Shown one piece after another: positions 1 to 7,924 of a DNA stretch of 64,000 bases. A program made the position numbers and the translations under genes. The stretch's first letter is position 1. Every line of letters begins with the position of its first letter. The DNA is from Pseudomonas sp. PIC25 (GTDB lineage Bacteria > Pseudomonadota > Gammaproteobacteria > Pseudomonadales > Pseudomonadaceae): NCBI RefSeq assembly GCF_002286785.1, contig NZ_MUJY01000118.1, positions 1-64,000 of the forward strand, written 5' to 3'. The notes beneath the pieces are model-generated. The model was not told the DNA's origin and searched no databases. It saw only the letters and a list, made by a program, of their open reading frames with translations.

Positions 1-11
1 GCGTGATATGG

Positions 12-87
12 ACGGCCAGCCTTCTTTGAGGGCTGGCCGTGCCCCCTTCTAGGGGGCCAAAAGCAAGTCCACGTTCTACGAACGTGG
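12..87. terminator. three consecutive hairpins (possible terminator of an upstream gene)
   Basis: Three inverted repeats lie back to back: a 10-bp perfect stem (12-21 with 31-40), a 7-bp stem (41-47 with 51-57) and an 8-bp stem (69-76 with 80-87, loop TAC). None is followed by a long T run. The first is the kind of hairpin that ends a transcript entering from the left edge, but the gene it would serve is outside the window, so the terminator role is inferred. Confidence 0.45.
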
Positions 88-125
88 ATGTTTACTCGCG
101 ATGACGCGGTATCGCCGAGCGTGCC

Positions 126-150
126 TTTCGCGAATGAATTCGCTCCCACA
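126..150. repeat. single REP-like element
   Basis: The segment reads, on the minus strand, as the familiar Pseudomonas extragenic motif TGTGGGAGCGAATTCATTCG followed by CGAAA; its core GCGAAT-TC-ATTCGC is a perfect palindrome. Such elements are scattered between genes of many Pseudomonas genomes and are mobilised by RAYT transposases. Only one copy is seen in this window. The rest of 88-305 holds no gene I can support. Confidence 0.6.
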
Positions 151-305
151 GTGGGCAGCGTCGGAGCTTCGCCCCTACGAGGCCGTCCGGCATAGCCGAC
201 GGATGAAAAGGGCTGCCGCTGCAGGTGGGTTGGCCGACCGGGCTACAGGGGACCCCGGCACACCCGAAGGGTGGCCCACATGCAGCAGCCATGACGAGAA
301 ACCGC

Positions 306-683
306 TCACTCCGTCGGCTCGATGGCTTCGAACAAGGCATACACCTGGTCGAAGTAGCGCTCCAGGCGGCGGGAGAGGATGGGGGTGAGGGTCACGTGGC
401 GGATACGCTTGTCTTCTTCGGTGCCGCTCTCGTCCAGCAGGCCGACGTCGATCATTTCCTGCACGTACTTCACGGCGGTGCGCCGGCTGATGCCGGGCAT
501 GAAGGGATAGAGATCGGTCTTGCGCAGGAATTCGCTGCGGCGCAGCCACATGTTGACCAGCAGGTCGCTGTAGCAGGAGTCGCCGATGCCGAGTTCGCCG
601 AACAGGGCAACCCAGTGTTCGTCCATGCGGACGACCGCCTCGGCGATGGCGCGGCGGGTGTTCTGACTCTGTCGAAGGGGCAT
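306..683 (-). CDS. small winged-helix (MarR-like) transcriptional regulator
   Basis: A 125-residue protein. An N-terminal helical segment is followed by a probable recognition helix around residues 66-83 (motif SRRTAVKYVQEM) and a charged wing with EEDKRIRHVTLTP near 89-101, then a C-terminal helix, which is the MarR-type order. The ATG at 683 has a purine-rich GCGAGG ahead of it; the frame is open further upstream, but that part is arginine- and cysteine-rich and looks spurious. It diverges from the rubredoxin gene, and an unusual tandem palindrome at 774-797 lies in the shared upstream region. The target and ligand are not known. I am confident of a DNA-binding winged helix and less so of the exact family. 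Confidence 0.75.
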   Translation of the reverse strand: MPLRQSQNTRRAIAEAVVRMDEHWVALFGELGIGDSCYSDLLVNMWLRRSEFLRKTDLYPFMPGISRRTAVKYVQEMIDVGLLDESGTEEDKRIRHVTLTPILSRRLERYFDQVYALFEAIEPTE

Positions 684-773
684 GCGGGCCTCGCTATGAC
701 TGCTCGGGAAATACGCGCTGCAGCGAGCCGGTCGGCAGCCCTGGCAGGGTGCGGAAACGCCGCCCTGGTGGCA

Positions 774-797
774 GTCACCCCGGTGACAGGTCACCGG
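774..797. promoter_or_regulatory. tandem overlapping palindromes, candidate operator
   Basis: GTCACC-CC-GGTGAC (774-787) overlaps CCGGTGAC-AG-GTCACCGG (780-797), giving three alternating half-sites of GGTGAC/GTCACC with two-base spacers. Both palindromes are perfect. The site lies about 90 bp upstream of the winged-helix regulator start and about 225 bp upstream of rubredoxin. It may be the binding site of that regulator, but no promoter elements were assigned with confidence and the role is inferred. The remaining divergent gap (684-1022) shows no gene. Confidence 0.45.
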
Positions 798-1022
798 CCG
801 TTGCACCGCTCCCACCGCCATCCGGGCGGCTAGAGTGCCTTGGAGTGTAAGTGATCCCCGGCGTTCCGTGGGCAGGCCGAAGGCGTTGCGATCGCGACTC
901 GTTCACGTTTTCCGAATATCCGCGCGGGCCCGTACCTCCGTCGGGCCCACAGGCCCATGCCTGGCGACGGTGGCGGATTTGGGGTAGGGTCTGGCGATCG
1001 CTGCGAAGAGGTATATGTGCCT

Positions 1023-1190
1023 ATGCGCAAATGGCAATGCGTGGTGTGCGGCTTCATCTACGACGAGGCCCAAGGTCTGCCGGAAGAGGGCATCGCCCCC
1101 GGTACCCGTTGGGAAGACATTCCGCCGGACTGGGTTTGCCCGGATTGCGGGGTGGGCAAGATCGACTTCGAGATGATCGAGATTTCCTGA
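1023..1190 (+). CDS. rubA: rubredoxin
   Basis: A 55-residue one-iron electron carrier of the cytoplasm. Two CxxC pairs, C6/C9 (CVVCG) and C39/C42 (CPDCG), ligate the Fe(Cys)4 centre, and the length is typical. Rubredoxins of this type pass electrons from rubredoxin reductase to alkane hydroxylases and to oxygen-defence enzymes. The sequence most resembles RubA2 of P. aeruginosa as I recall it. The ATG at 1023 is chosen because the upstream extension is not rubredoxin-like. The reductase gene follows 87 bp downstream. P. aeruginosa has two tandem rubredoxin genes here; only one is present in this window. Confidence 0.95.
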   Translation: MRKWQCVVCGFIYDEAQGLPEEGIAPGTRWEDIPPDWVCPDCGVGKIDFEMIEIS

Positions 1191-1277
1191 AGGGCCATCG
1201 GCCCGACTCATTTTTTCCCTGACCGCGACGGCCCCTGGCCGTCGCGCCGTTTCGCAGAACAACAAACAGGAGTGGAT

Positions 1278-2429
1278 ATGCGTGCACCCGTCGTGATCGT
1301 CGGTACCGGCCTGGCTGGCTACAACCTGGCCAAGGAGTTCCGCAAGCTGGACAGCGAGACGCCACTGCTGCTGATCAGCGCCGACGATGGCCGTTCCTAC
1401 TCCAAGCCGATGCTGTCCACCGGCTTCGGCAAGAACAAGGATGCCGACGGCCTGACCATGGCCGAACCCGGCGCCATGGCCGAGCAGTTGAACGCCGAAA
1501 TCCGCACCCATACCCGCATCACCGGTATCGATCCGGGGCACAAGCGCATCTGGATCGGCGAGGAGGCGGTGTCCTACCGCGACCTGGTGCTGGCCTGGGG
1601 AGCCGAGACCATCCGCGTGCCGGTGGCCGGCGATGCCCTGGATGCGATCTACCCGATCAACGATCTCGAGGACTACGCCCGGTTCCGCGCCGCGGCCACG
1701 GGTAAGCGGCGGGTGCTGTTGCTTGGTGCCGGCCTGATCGGCTGCGAATATGCCAACGACCTCAGCGTCGCCGGTTATCAGGTGGAGCTGGTGGCACCCT
1801 GCGAGCAGGTGATGCCAGCGCTGTTGCACCCGGCCGCCGCCGCCGCGGTCCAGGCCGGGCTGGAAAGCCTCGGCGCGCGCTTCCACCTCGGCCCGACCCT
1901 GGCCAGCCTGAACCGCCTGGACGACGGCAGCCTGGATGCGCACCTGTCCGACGGCACCCGCATCGCCTGCGACCTCGTGCTCTCCGCCGTCGGCCTGCGC
2001 CCGCGCATCGAGCTGGCGGCGGCCGCCGGCCTGGCGGTCAACCGTGGGGTGATGGTGGACCGCTATCTGCGCACATCCCACGAGAACATCCATGCCCTCG
2101 GCGACTGTGCCGAGGTGGATGGCCTCAACCTGCTCTACGTGATGCCGCTGATGACTTGTGCCCGCGCCCTGGCGCAGACCCTGGCCGGCAACCCGACGGC
2201 GGTGAGCTACGGGCCGATGCCGGTGACAGTGAAAACGCCGATCTGCCCGCTGGTGGTATCGCCGCCGCCACGCGGCATGGAAGGGGAGTGGACGGTGGAG
2301 GGCTCCGGCGCCGACCTCAAGGTGCTTTGTCGGGATGCCGAGGGACGTCTGCTTGGCTATGCACTGACCGGTACGGCGGTGCAGGAAAAACTGGCGCTGA
2401 ATAAGGAGCTTCCGCCACTGTTGGCGTAA
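1278..2429 (+). CDS. rubB: rubredoxin-NAD(+) reductase
   Basis: A 383-residue FAD-dependent pyridine nucleotide oxidoreductase that reduces rubredoxin with NADH. The N-terminal FAD dinucleotide motif VIVGTGLAG sits at residues 7-15, the NAD-binding motif LLLGAGLIG at about 147-155, and the second FAD motif [10 protein letters not shown] near 278-287. The ATG at 1278 is preferred over a GTG two codons earlier because AGGAG lies five bases ahead of the ATG and would abut the GTG. It lies directly downstream of rubredoxin on the same strand, so the redox pair is probably co-expressed. Length agrees with known Pseudomonas rubredoxin reductases. Confidence 0.93.
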   Translation: MRAPVVIVGTGLAGYNLAKEFRKLDSETPLLLISADDGRSYSKPMLSTGFGKNKDADGLTMAEPGAMAEQLNAEIRTHTRITGIDPGHKRIWIGEEAVSYRDLVLAWGAETIRVPVAGDALDAIYPINDLEDYARFRAAATGKRRVLLLGAGLIGCEYANDLSVAGYQVELVAPCEQVMPALLHPAAAAAVQAGLESLGARFHLGPTLASLNRLDDGSLDAHLSDGTRIACDLVLSAVGLRPRIELAAAAGLAVNRGVMVDRYLRTSHENIHALGDCAEVDGLNLLYVMPLMTCARALAQTLAGNPTAVSYGPMPVTVKTPICPLVVSPPPRGMEGEWTVEGSGADLKVLCRDAEGRLLGYALTGTAVQEKLALNKELPPLLA

Positions 2430-2620
2430 ATGTCTCCTGTTCTGTCGGTTGAGTCATCATTTTGGCCTTACAAACTGTCTGACAAGACTGGCGCAGGTGC
2501 CAGCGGCGTGCCATCCTCCCTCAGTCTGCCGCGGCGCAGAGCCGTCGCGGTATCTAGGGCGCTGTTCGGGGCAGAACAGCACGGCAACAACAACAACAAA
2601 ACCGTAAAAAAGAGGCATTT

Positions 2621-2893
2621 ATGCGTAAACCGGAACTCGCCGCCGCTATCGCCGAGAAGGCCGATTTGACCAAGGATCAAGCCAACCGCGTTCTCAACGC
2701 CGTTCTCGAAGAAATCACCAGCGCGCTGAACCGCAAGGACAGCGTAACCCTGGTTGGCTTCGGAACCTTCGTGCAGCGTCATCGTGGCGCCCGCACCGGC
2801 AAGAACCCGCAAACCGGTCAGCCGGTCAAGATCAAGGCCAGCAACACCGTAGCTTTCAAGCCGGGGAAGTCGTTGAAGGACGCCGTCAACTGA
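2621..2893 (+). CDS. hupA: HU family DNA-binding protein
   Basis: A 90-residue nucleoid-associated protein. It begins MRKPELAAAIAEKA and carries the conserved core GFGTFVQRHRGARTGKNPQTG at about residues 46-66, which forms the beta-arms that clasp and bend DNA; the C-terminus AFKPGKSLKDAVN is also typical. It acts as a dimer in chromosome compaction, replication and recombination. It is an independent gene with a 191-bp upstream gap. Paralogous HU genes exist elsewhere in Pseudomonas genomes, so the exact symbol (HU-alpha type) rests on genomic position next to the rubredoxin genes. Confidence 0.92.
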   Translation: MRKPELAAAIAEKADLTKDQANRVLNAVLEEITSALNRKDSVTLVGFGTFVQRHRGARTGKNPQTGQPVKIKASNTVAFKPGKSLKDAVN

Positions 2894-3027
2894 GTTGCGC
2901 GAGCCCGGAGCCTCAGGGTTCCGGGCTCTGTGCCGAACCGCCGGCCACCCACTGAAAGGTCGGTGTAGTCCCCTTCGCAAACCGCTACAATGCGCCGCCG
3001 TTTTCTTACCCGCCCGAGGCCGTGCGC

Positions 3028-3420
3028 ATGAAATTCCGCTTTCTTCTCTGGATGCTGGGCCGCCTGATGGCCAAGGCCAGCCGCGAAAATCCCGATTTCC
3101 AGCAGCAACTGGCAGGCAAGGACCTGACGTTCCAGCTGCACACCCTGGACGGGAAGATCGCCCGTCATTTCATCGTCAAGAACCAGCGCATCCAGAGCAA
3201 GCGCGGCCCCGCCCAGGAGCCGGCCTTCGCCCTCGGCTTCAAGGATGGCGCCTACGGTTTCGCGACCATGACCGCCAAGAACAAGCAACTGGCCTTCATG
3301 CAGGGCATCCAGAACAAGGACATCCAGATCCAGGGCAACCCGGCGCTGGTGATGTGGTTTCAGGGCCTGACCAAGTACCTGGTGCCGAAGAAAAAGCCCG
3401 CCGAAAAGAAAGCCGCCTGA
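3028..3420 (+). CDS. SCP2-like sterol carrier domain protein
   Basis: A 130-residue soluble protein with a short hydrophobic N-terminal segment (FRFLLWMLGRLM). The middle, with F-Q-L-H-T and G-K-I-A-R-H-F strands, an ALGF-x-D segment and the C-terminal 'Q-G-N-P-A-L-V-M-W-F' helix, resembles the SCP2 lipid-binding fold. The tail is lysine-rich (KKKPAEKKAA). The ATG at 3028 is chosen over a GTG six bases earlier because GAGG at 3015-3018 gives better spacing. It is transcribed in the same direction as its neighbours. The ligand is unknown; the fold assignment is tentative. Confidence 0.7.
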   Translation: MKFRFLLWMLGRLMAKASRENPDFQQQLAGKDLTFQLHTLDGKIARHFIVKNQRIQSKRGPAQEPAFALGFKDGAYGFATMTAKNKQLAFMQGIQNKDIQIQGNPALVMWFQGLTKYLVPKKKPAEKKAA

Positions 3421-3500
3421 CTGCGCGGCCCGTTTCACAGGAACCCCGCTCGAGGTTTGCCGCGGGCGGGCGCTCCCGTTAGGCTGGCGCAATCTTCTCG

Positions 3501-4298
3501 ATGAAGTCTGCCCGCATGCGTGCTCTCTTTCTGCTCCTGGCCCTGCTGCCCGGCCTGCCCGTTCAAGCGGCCGAATCCAATCCGGCGAAGCCCGGTGCAT
3601 CGACCGCTTCACCCTCCGCTGTCGCTCCGCAGGCGCTGGCCCGGTTCCTGGACCTGGCCGGTGTCCGTCTGCTCTGCGAACAGGCTGCGCCACTCCTGCA
3701 GAACGGTTTTCCCGCCGAGCAACAGGCCCGGCTCGGCGAGGCGTTCGCCGCCGATAGGTTGTGCGGTGATCTGGCGGCCCGGTTGGCGCCGCAGGTGAAT
3801 GCCGAGCAGCTCCAGGAGGCGGAGCGCCTGCTGGACAGTCCCCTGGCCCGGCGCTTCACCGAAGTGGAGCGGGAGGTGGGCGAGAGCGGCGCCGAGGGGC
3901 TGGCCCAGTACCGGGCGCAATTGGGCGACCGCCCGCCGCGTCCCGAGCGGCTGGCATTGATCAAGCGTCTGGACGCTTCCGCGCGGACCAGCGAGCTGGC
4001 GGCGCTGCTGCGCTACGAGATGGGCAAGACTCAGGCATTGCTGGCACTGTGGGCGCGCAACCAGGACCTGGACGAGGCGGCGCTGGCCAAGCAGACCGCC
4101 AGCCAGGCGGAAAAGCTGCGCGAATCCAGTCGCCAGGGGGTGGAATCCTACATGCTGTACGCCTACCGACAGCAGCCCAGCGGCCAGTTGGCTGCCTACG
4201 CGGAACTCTACGAGCGGCCGGAAGTGAGCGATCTGCTTAGGGCTTGTGTGGCGTTGCTGCCGGAAGTCTTCGCCGCCCGCCGTGCTGCCTTGAAGTGA
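3501..4298 (+). CDS. exported protein of unknown function
   Basis: A 265-residue protein with a clear signal peptide: basic start MKSARMR, a leucine-rich core (ALFLLLALLPGLP) and a likely cleavage after VQA at about residue 23. The mature part is alanine-, leucine- and arginine-rich and strongly helical, with two cysteines near 59 and 89 that could pair in the periplasm. I do not recognise a catalytic motif and assign no function. It faces the leftward YbaK-HDOD gene, with a perfect 11-bp hairpin between them. Confidence 0.75.
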   Translation: MKSARMRALFLLLALLPGLPVQAAESNPAKPGASTASPSAVAPQALARFLDLAGVRLLCEQAAPLLQNGFPAEQQARLGEAFAADRLCGDLAARLAPQVNAEQLQEAERLLDSPLARRFTEVEREVGESGAEGLAQYRAQLGDRPPRPERLALIKRLDASARTSELAALLRYEMGKTQALLALWARNQDLDEAALAKQTASQAEKLRESSRQGVESYMLYAYRQQPSGQLAAYAELYERPEVSDLLRACVALLPEVFAARRAALK

Positions 4299-4305
4299 TC
4301 GGGCC

Positions 4306-4331
4306 CCGCTCGTCGTCGCAACGACGAGCGG
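4306..4331. terminator. intergenic hairpin between convergent genes
   Basis: A perfect 11-bp stem (4306-4316 with 4321-4331) with the loop CGCA sits just after the exported-protein gene and just before the end of the convergent HDOD gene. It lacks a T tract on either strand, so it may be a weak bidirectional terminator or an RNA 3'-end stabiliser. Confidence 0.45.
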
Positions 4332-4350
4332 CGGTCAGGCCCAGCCGGCC

Positions 4351-5757
4351 TCAGCCATGGGCGCCGGGGAACTGCGACACCAGTTCGCGCAGGGCGACCT
4401 CGGCATCCAGTACCTTGCGCACGGCCTCTTCGGCCTTTTCCTGGCTCAATCCCAGACGTTCGAACAGCTCCGGCGGCAGCGGCCGCTTCGGGCCTTCGCC
4501 GATGTCGTGTGCGCGCAGCAGGCTGACGGCCAGGTAGATCAGGTTGGGATAGACGGCGTTTTCGCTCTGGTGCTCGGGGTCGTGCTGGAAGCGCAGCGCG
4601 GCGACCAGCTCTTCCGGCATGTCCCAATAGCGCATCAGCCAGGCGCCGATCTGTTCGCGGGTAATGCCCAGCAGGTGCTGTTCCACATAGCTGTGGTCGA
4701 GGTGCGGGTTGACCTCCATATGGCGGCAGATCAGCGAGAAATGCGGCGGGAAGACGTGGGCCAGGACCAGGTAGCCGAAGTTGTGCAGCAGGCCGGCGAG
4801 GTAGGCGAGGCCGTTTTCCGGCCGCTGGGCACGTGGCATGGCGCGGGTCAGGCCTTCGATCACCGCGGCGGTGTAGATCGCCTGCTGCCAGTAGGGGGTG
4901 GCTTGCTGCGGCTGGTCCTTGGGCAGGCTCAGGGTCTTGCCGAGGGCCAGGCCCAGCGCCAGGTTGATCACCAGATCGAAGCCCAGCACGCGGACGATGG
5001 CATCTTCCACCGAGCGGATCTTGCCCGGTGCGGCGTAGTAGGGCGACGAGGCCCAGCTCACTACCTGGGCGGCCAGGGCCGGGTCGGTCTCCACCACGCC
5101 GGTGATGTCGTCGACGGTGGCGTCCGGGTCGACGCGCAGCTTGATGATCTTCTGCGCGGTGGCCGGCAGCGGCGGGATCTCGATGGTTTCTTCCAGGCGC
5201 TGCTGGATGCGCCGGGCAGTGAAGGCCTGCACGGCCTGGGTGATCTCGGCGCGGTCGTCGTGCGGACGGTCGAGGTTCGGCCGGATGTTCTCCAAGGGTT
5301 CTCCGAACCGTGCGGCACTGGCCTTGCTCAGCAGGTTGCGGTAGGCGTCGATGCCGATTTCCAGCAGCACGCCGGCTTCGCCTGACTCGACCAGCAACGA
5401 GGGCACCTGCAGCAGGCGCTCGTCGTACAGGCAGGGGGAAACAGTCAGCGGCGGCAGCGCCGGCAGCACGCAGAGACTGTGCTTGCCGAGCATGCGTTCC
5501 AAGCGGTCCGGCTTGACCGCGGCGAGCTTGCGCCCGGTGAGTTCGGCGAGACGGTTGAGATCGAGCAACTGGCTCTGCGGGAAGAGCACCAGCAGCGAGC
5601 CGACCGCATCCTCCAGCAACACCGCCTGGGCCCGTTGTGCCGGCGCCAGGTCGACCCGGTCGCGGCGTACCTGGTAGGGAATGCCGAGTTTTTCCAGGAG
5701 TTGCTGGATCATGACGGGCGGTTGCGGGGCGGCGGGAGCGAGGGCGGCTTCGGTCAT
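4351..5757 (-). CDS. YbaK-like domain fused to an HDOD signalling domain
   Basis: A 468-residue cytoplasmic protein. Residues about 15-150 resemble the YbaK/ProX aminoacyl-tRNA deacylase fold (GIPYQVRRDRVDLAPAQ, then VLLEDAVGSLLVLFP and later LLVESGEAGVLLEIG). Residues about 200-420 form an HDOD domain, containing IPPLPATAQKIIKL, DPALAAQVVSWASSPYY and a degenerate HD site (LLHNFGYL, with N in place of D). HDOD proteins act in bacterial signalling without phosphodiesterase activity. The lysine used by active YbaK-type deacylases is not obvious, so the N-terminal part may be a binding rather than a catalytic module. The start at 5757 begins MTEAALAP; the open frame upstream is arginine- and cysteine-rich and overlaps the promoter area. 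No strong ribosome site is visible. Confidence 0.85.
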   Translation of the reverse strand: MTEAALAPAAPQPPVMIQQLLEKLGIPYQVRRDRVDLAPAQRAQAVLLEDAVGSLLVLFPQSQLLDLNRLAELTGRKLAAVKPDRLERMLGKHSLCVLPALPPLTVSPCLYDERLLQVPSLLVESGEAGVLLEIGIDAYRNLLSKASAARFGEPLENIRPNLDRPHDDRAEITQAVQAFTARRIQQRLEETIEIPPLPATAQKIIKLRVDPDATVDDITGVVETDPALAAQVVSWASSPYYAAPGKIRSVEDAIVRVLGFDLVINLALGLALGKTLSLPKDQPQQATPYWQQAIYTAAVIEGLTRAMPRAQRPENGLAYLAGLLHNFGYLVLAHVFPPHFSLICRHMEVNPHLDHSYVEQHLLGITREQIGAWLMRYWDMPEELVAALRFQHDPEHQSENAVYPNLIYLAVSLLRAHDIGEGPKRPLPPELFERLGLSQEKAEEAVRKVLDAEVALRELVSQFPGAHG

Positions 5758-5848
5758 AAGCGGGGTCCGGCTGGGAGAACGTGTGCCCGGAGTATAACCA
5801 GCTTGGAGCGGCTCTACCGGGCAGGCGACAAGCGCCCCTGGTGTTGTA

Positions 5849-7924
5849 TCACACTTGTCCGTACTGCTGACCATGCCGCAGCCAGCGTTCGAGCAACGGG
5901 CTGACATGCTGAGGCCAATGTGCCAGCAGGGCCTGGGCGGCATCGCGCACTGCCGGCAGCAGGTCGGCGTCGCGCATCAGGTCTGCCACCTTGAACTGCA
6001 ACAGGCCGGTCTGGCGGGTGCCGAGCATCTCGCCGGGGCCGCGCAGTTCGAGGTCTTTCTCGGCGATGACAAAGCCGTCGCAGGTCTCGCGCATGATCGC
6101 CAGGCGCTCGCGACCGAGTTGCGACAGCGGGGCGTGGTAGAGCAGCACGCAATGGCTGGCGGCGCTGCCCCGGCCGACCCGGCCGCGCAACTGGTGCAAC
6201 TGGGCCAGACCGAGCCGTTCGGGATTCTCGATGATCATCAGGCTGGCATTGGGCACATCGACGCCCACCTCGATGACCGTGGTGGCCACTAGCAGTTGCA
6301 GCCGGCCTTCCTTGAATTCCTGCATCACCGCGGCTTTTTCCGCCGGCTTCATGCGCCCGTGAATCAGTCCGACACGCAGCTCGCCGAGTGCCGAAGAGAG
6401 CTCTTCGAAGGTGGTTTCCGCCGCCTGGCAGGTCAGCTCTTCGGATTCTTCGATCAGGGTGCACACCCAGTAGGCCTGGCGGCCTTCGCGGCAGGCGGCG
6501 CGGACGCGCTCGATCACTTCCAGGCGGCGGCTGTCGGCGATCACCAGGGTGTTCACCGGGGTACGGCCGGGCGGGAGTTCGTCGAGGATCGACGTGTCCA
6601 GGTCGGCGTAGGCGCTCATCGCCAGGGTTCGCGGGATGGGCGTGGCGGTCATGATCAGTTGGTGCGGGCAGAGCCGGCCGTCGACGCCTTTCTGGCGCAG
6701 GGCGAGGCGTTGCTGCACGCCGAAGCGGTGCTGTTCGTCAATGATTACCAGGGCCAGGCGCTTGAACTGCACCTCATCCTGGAACAGCGCGTGGGTGCCG
6801 ACCACCATCGGGCAGCCGCCGGCAATTTGTTCCAGTGCGGCCGCGCGGGCCTTGCCCTTGAGCTTGCCGGCCAGCCAGGCGACTTCGATGCCGAGCGGCT
6901 CCAGCCAGCGGCTGAAGTTGAGGAAGTGCTGTTCGGCGAGAATCTCGGTTGGAGCCATCAGCGCCACCTGATAGCCGGCCTCCAGCGCCTGCAAGGCTGC
7001 GAGGGCGGCGACCACCGTCTTGCCGGCACCGACGTCGCCTTGCACCAGACGCAGCATCGGTTCGTGCTGGCTGAGGTCATAGGCAATCTCGGCGCCGACC
7101 CGCTGCTGCGCGCCGGTGGGCTTGAAGCCCAGGTTGGCGAGGAAGCGTTGCGGCAGCTTCTTCGCCGGTGGCAGTGCCGGCGCGGCTTGGGCGCGCACGG
7201 CTTCGCGCAGGCGTTGCAGGGACAACTGATGAGTGAGCAGTTCTTCGAACGCCAGGCGGTGCTGTGCCCAGTGACGGCCTTCGGCGAGCTCTTCAAGGTC
7301 GGCGTCCGGCGGCGGCCGATGCAGGTAGCGGATCGCTTCGTCGAGTGGGCCGAGACGATAATCGCGGGCCAGTTCCTCGGGTAGCCAGTCGGGCAGGCTG
7401 TGCGGTCCGAGACGCGCCAGGGCCTGCTGGCTGAGGCCGCGCAGGCGCTGCTGGGTCAGGCCCTCGGTGGTCGGGTAGATGGGTGTCAGGGTTTGTTCCA
7501 CCGGGGGCGGTTCGGCGCCGGCCAGGGCACGGTATTCCGGGTGGTAAATTTCCAGGCCGGAGGCTCCCGGACGGACTTCGCCGTAGCAGCGCAGGGTGGT
7601 GCCGCGCTTGAGTCCTTCCTTCTGTGCCTGGCTGAAATGGAAGAAGCGCAGGCTGAGGGTGCCGCTGCCGTCCTGCAGGCGAACCAGCAGGCTGCGTCGA
7701 CGACCCATGACCACATCGGCACCGGCGATGGTGCCCTCGACCACGGCATCCTGGCCGGGGCGCAACGCGCCGATGGGGGTGATGCGGGTACGGTCTTGGT
7801 AGCGTAGCGGCAGGTGGAAGAGCACGTCCTGCAGGGTTTCCAGCCCCACCTTGGCCAGCTTCTCGGCTAGAGCCGCACCCACCCCTTTGAGGGTGGTGAC
7901 CGGGATTCTTGCCAGTTCGGTCAT
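5849..7924 (-). CDS. recG: ATP-dependent DNA helicase RecG
   Basis: A 691-residue branched-DNA translocase that regresses stalled replication forks and processes Holliday junctions. The N-terminal wedge (OB-fold) domain occupies roughly residues 1-220, followed by helicase motif I GDVGAGKT at 296-303, motif II IIDEQHRFG, motif III TATPIPRT, and the C-terminal helicase domain with QLRGRVGRG. Length is normal for RecG. The start codon overlaps the oxyR stop by four bases (ATGA), which implies translational coupling with oxyR. A longer in-frame opening upstream is a shadow of oxyR and not part of the protein. Confidence 0.97.
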   Translation of the reverse strand: MTELARIPVTTLKGVGAALAEKLAKVGLETLQDVLFHLPLRYQDRTRITPIGALRPGQDAVVEGTIAGADVVMGRRRSLLVRLQDGSGTLSLRFFHFSQAQKEGLKRGTTLRCYGEVRPGASGLEIYHPEYRALAGAEPPPVEQTLTPIYPTTEGLTQQRLRGLSQQALARLGPHSLPDWLPEELARDYRLGPLDEAIRYLHRPPPDADLEELAEGRHWAQHRLAFEELLTHQLSLQRLREAVRAQAAPALPPAKKLPQRFLANLGFKPTGAQQRVGAEIAYDLSQHEPMLRLVQGDVGAGKTVVAALAALQALEAGYQVALMAPTEILAEQHFLNFSRWLEPLGIEVAWLAGKLKGKARAAALEQIAGGCPMVVGTHALFQDEVQFKRLALVIIDEQHRFGVQQRLALRQKGVDGRLCPHQLIMTATPIPRTLAMSAYADLDTSILDELPPGRTPVNTLVIADSRRLEVIERVRAACREGRQAYWVCTLIEESEELTCQAAETTFEELSSALGELRVGLIHGRMKPAEKAAVMQEFKEGRLQLLVATTVIEVGVDVPNASLMIIENPERLGLAQLHQLRGRVGRGSAASHCVLLYHAPLSQLGRERLAIMRETCDGFVIAEKDLELRGPGEMLGTRQTGLLQFKVADLMRDADLLPAVRDAAQALLAHWPQHVSPLLERWLRHGQQYGQV

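Noticed and set aside
928-950. GGGCCC repeats with an 11-base spacer upstream of rubredoxin
   Set aside because: The arms are self-complementary six-base sequences that are common in GC-rich DNA and nothing else marks a site.
903-2093. A 396-residue open frame opposite the rubredoxin reductase
   Set aside because: Its composition is that of antisense of an FAD protein and it overlaps two well-supported genes.
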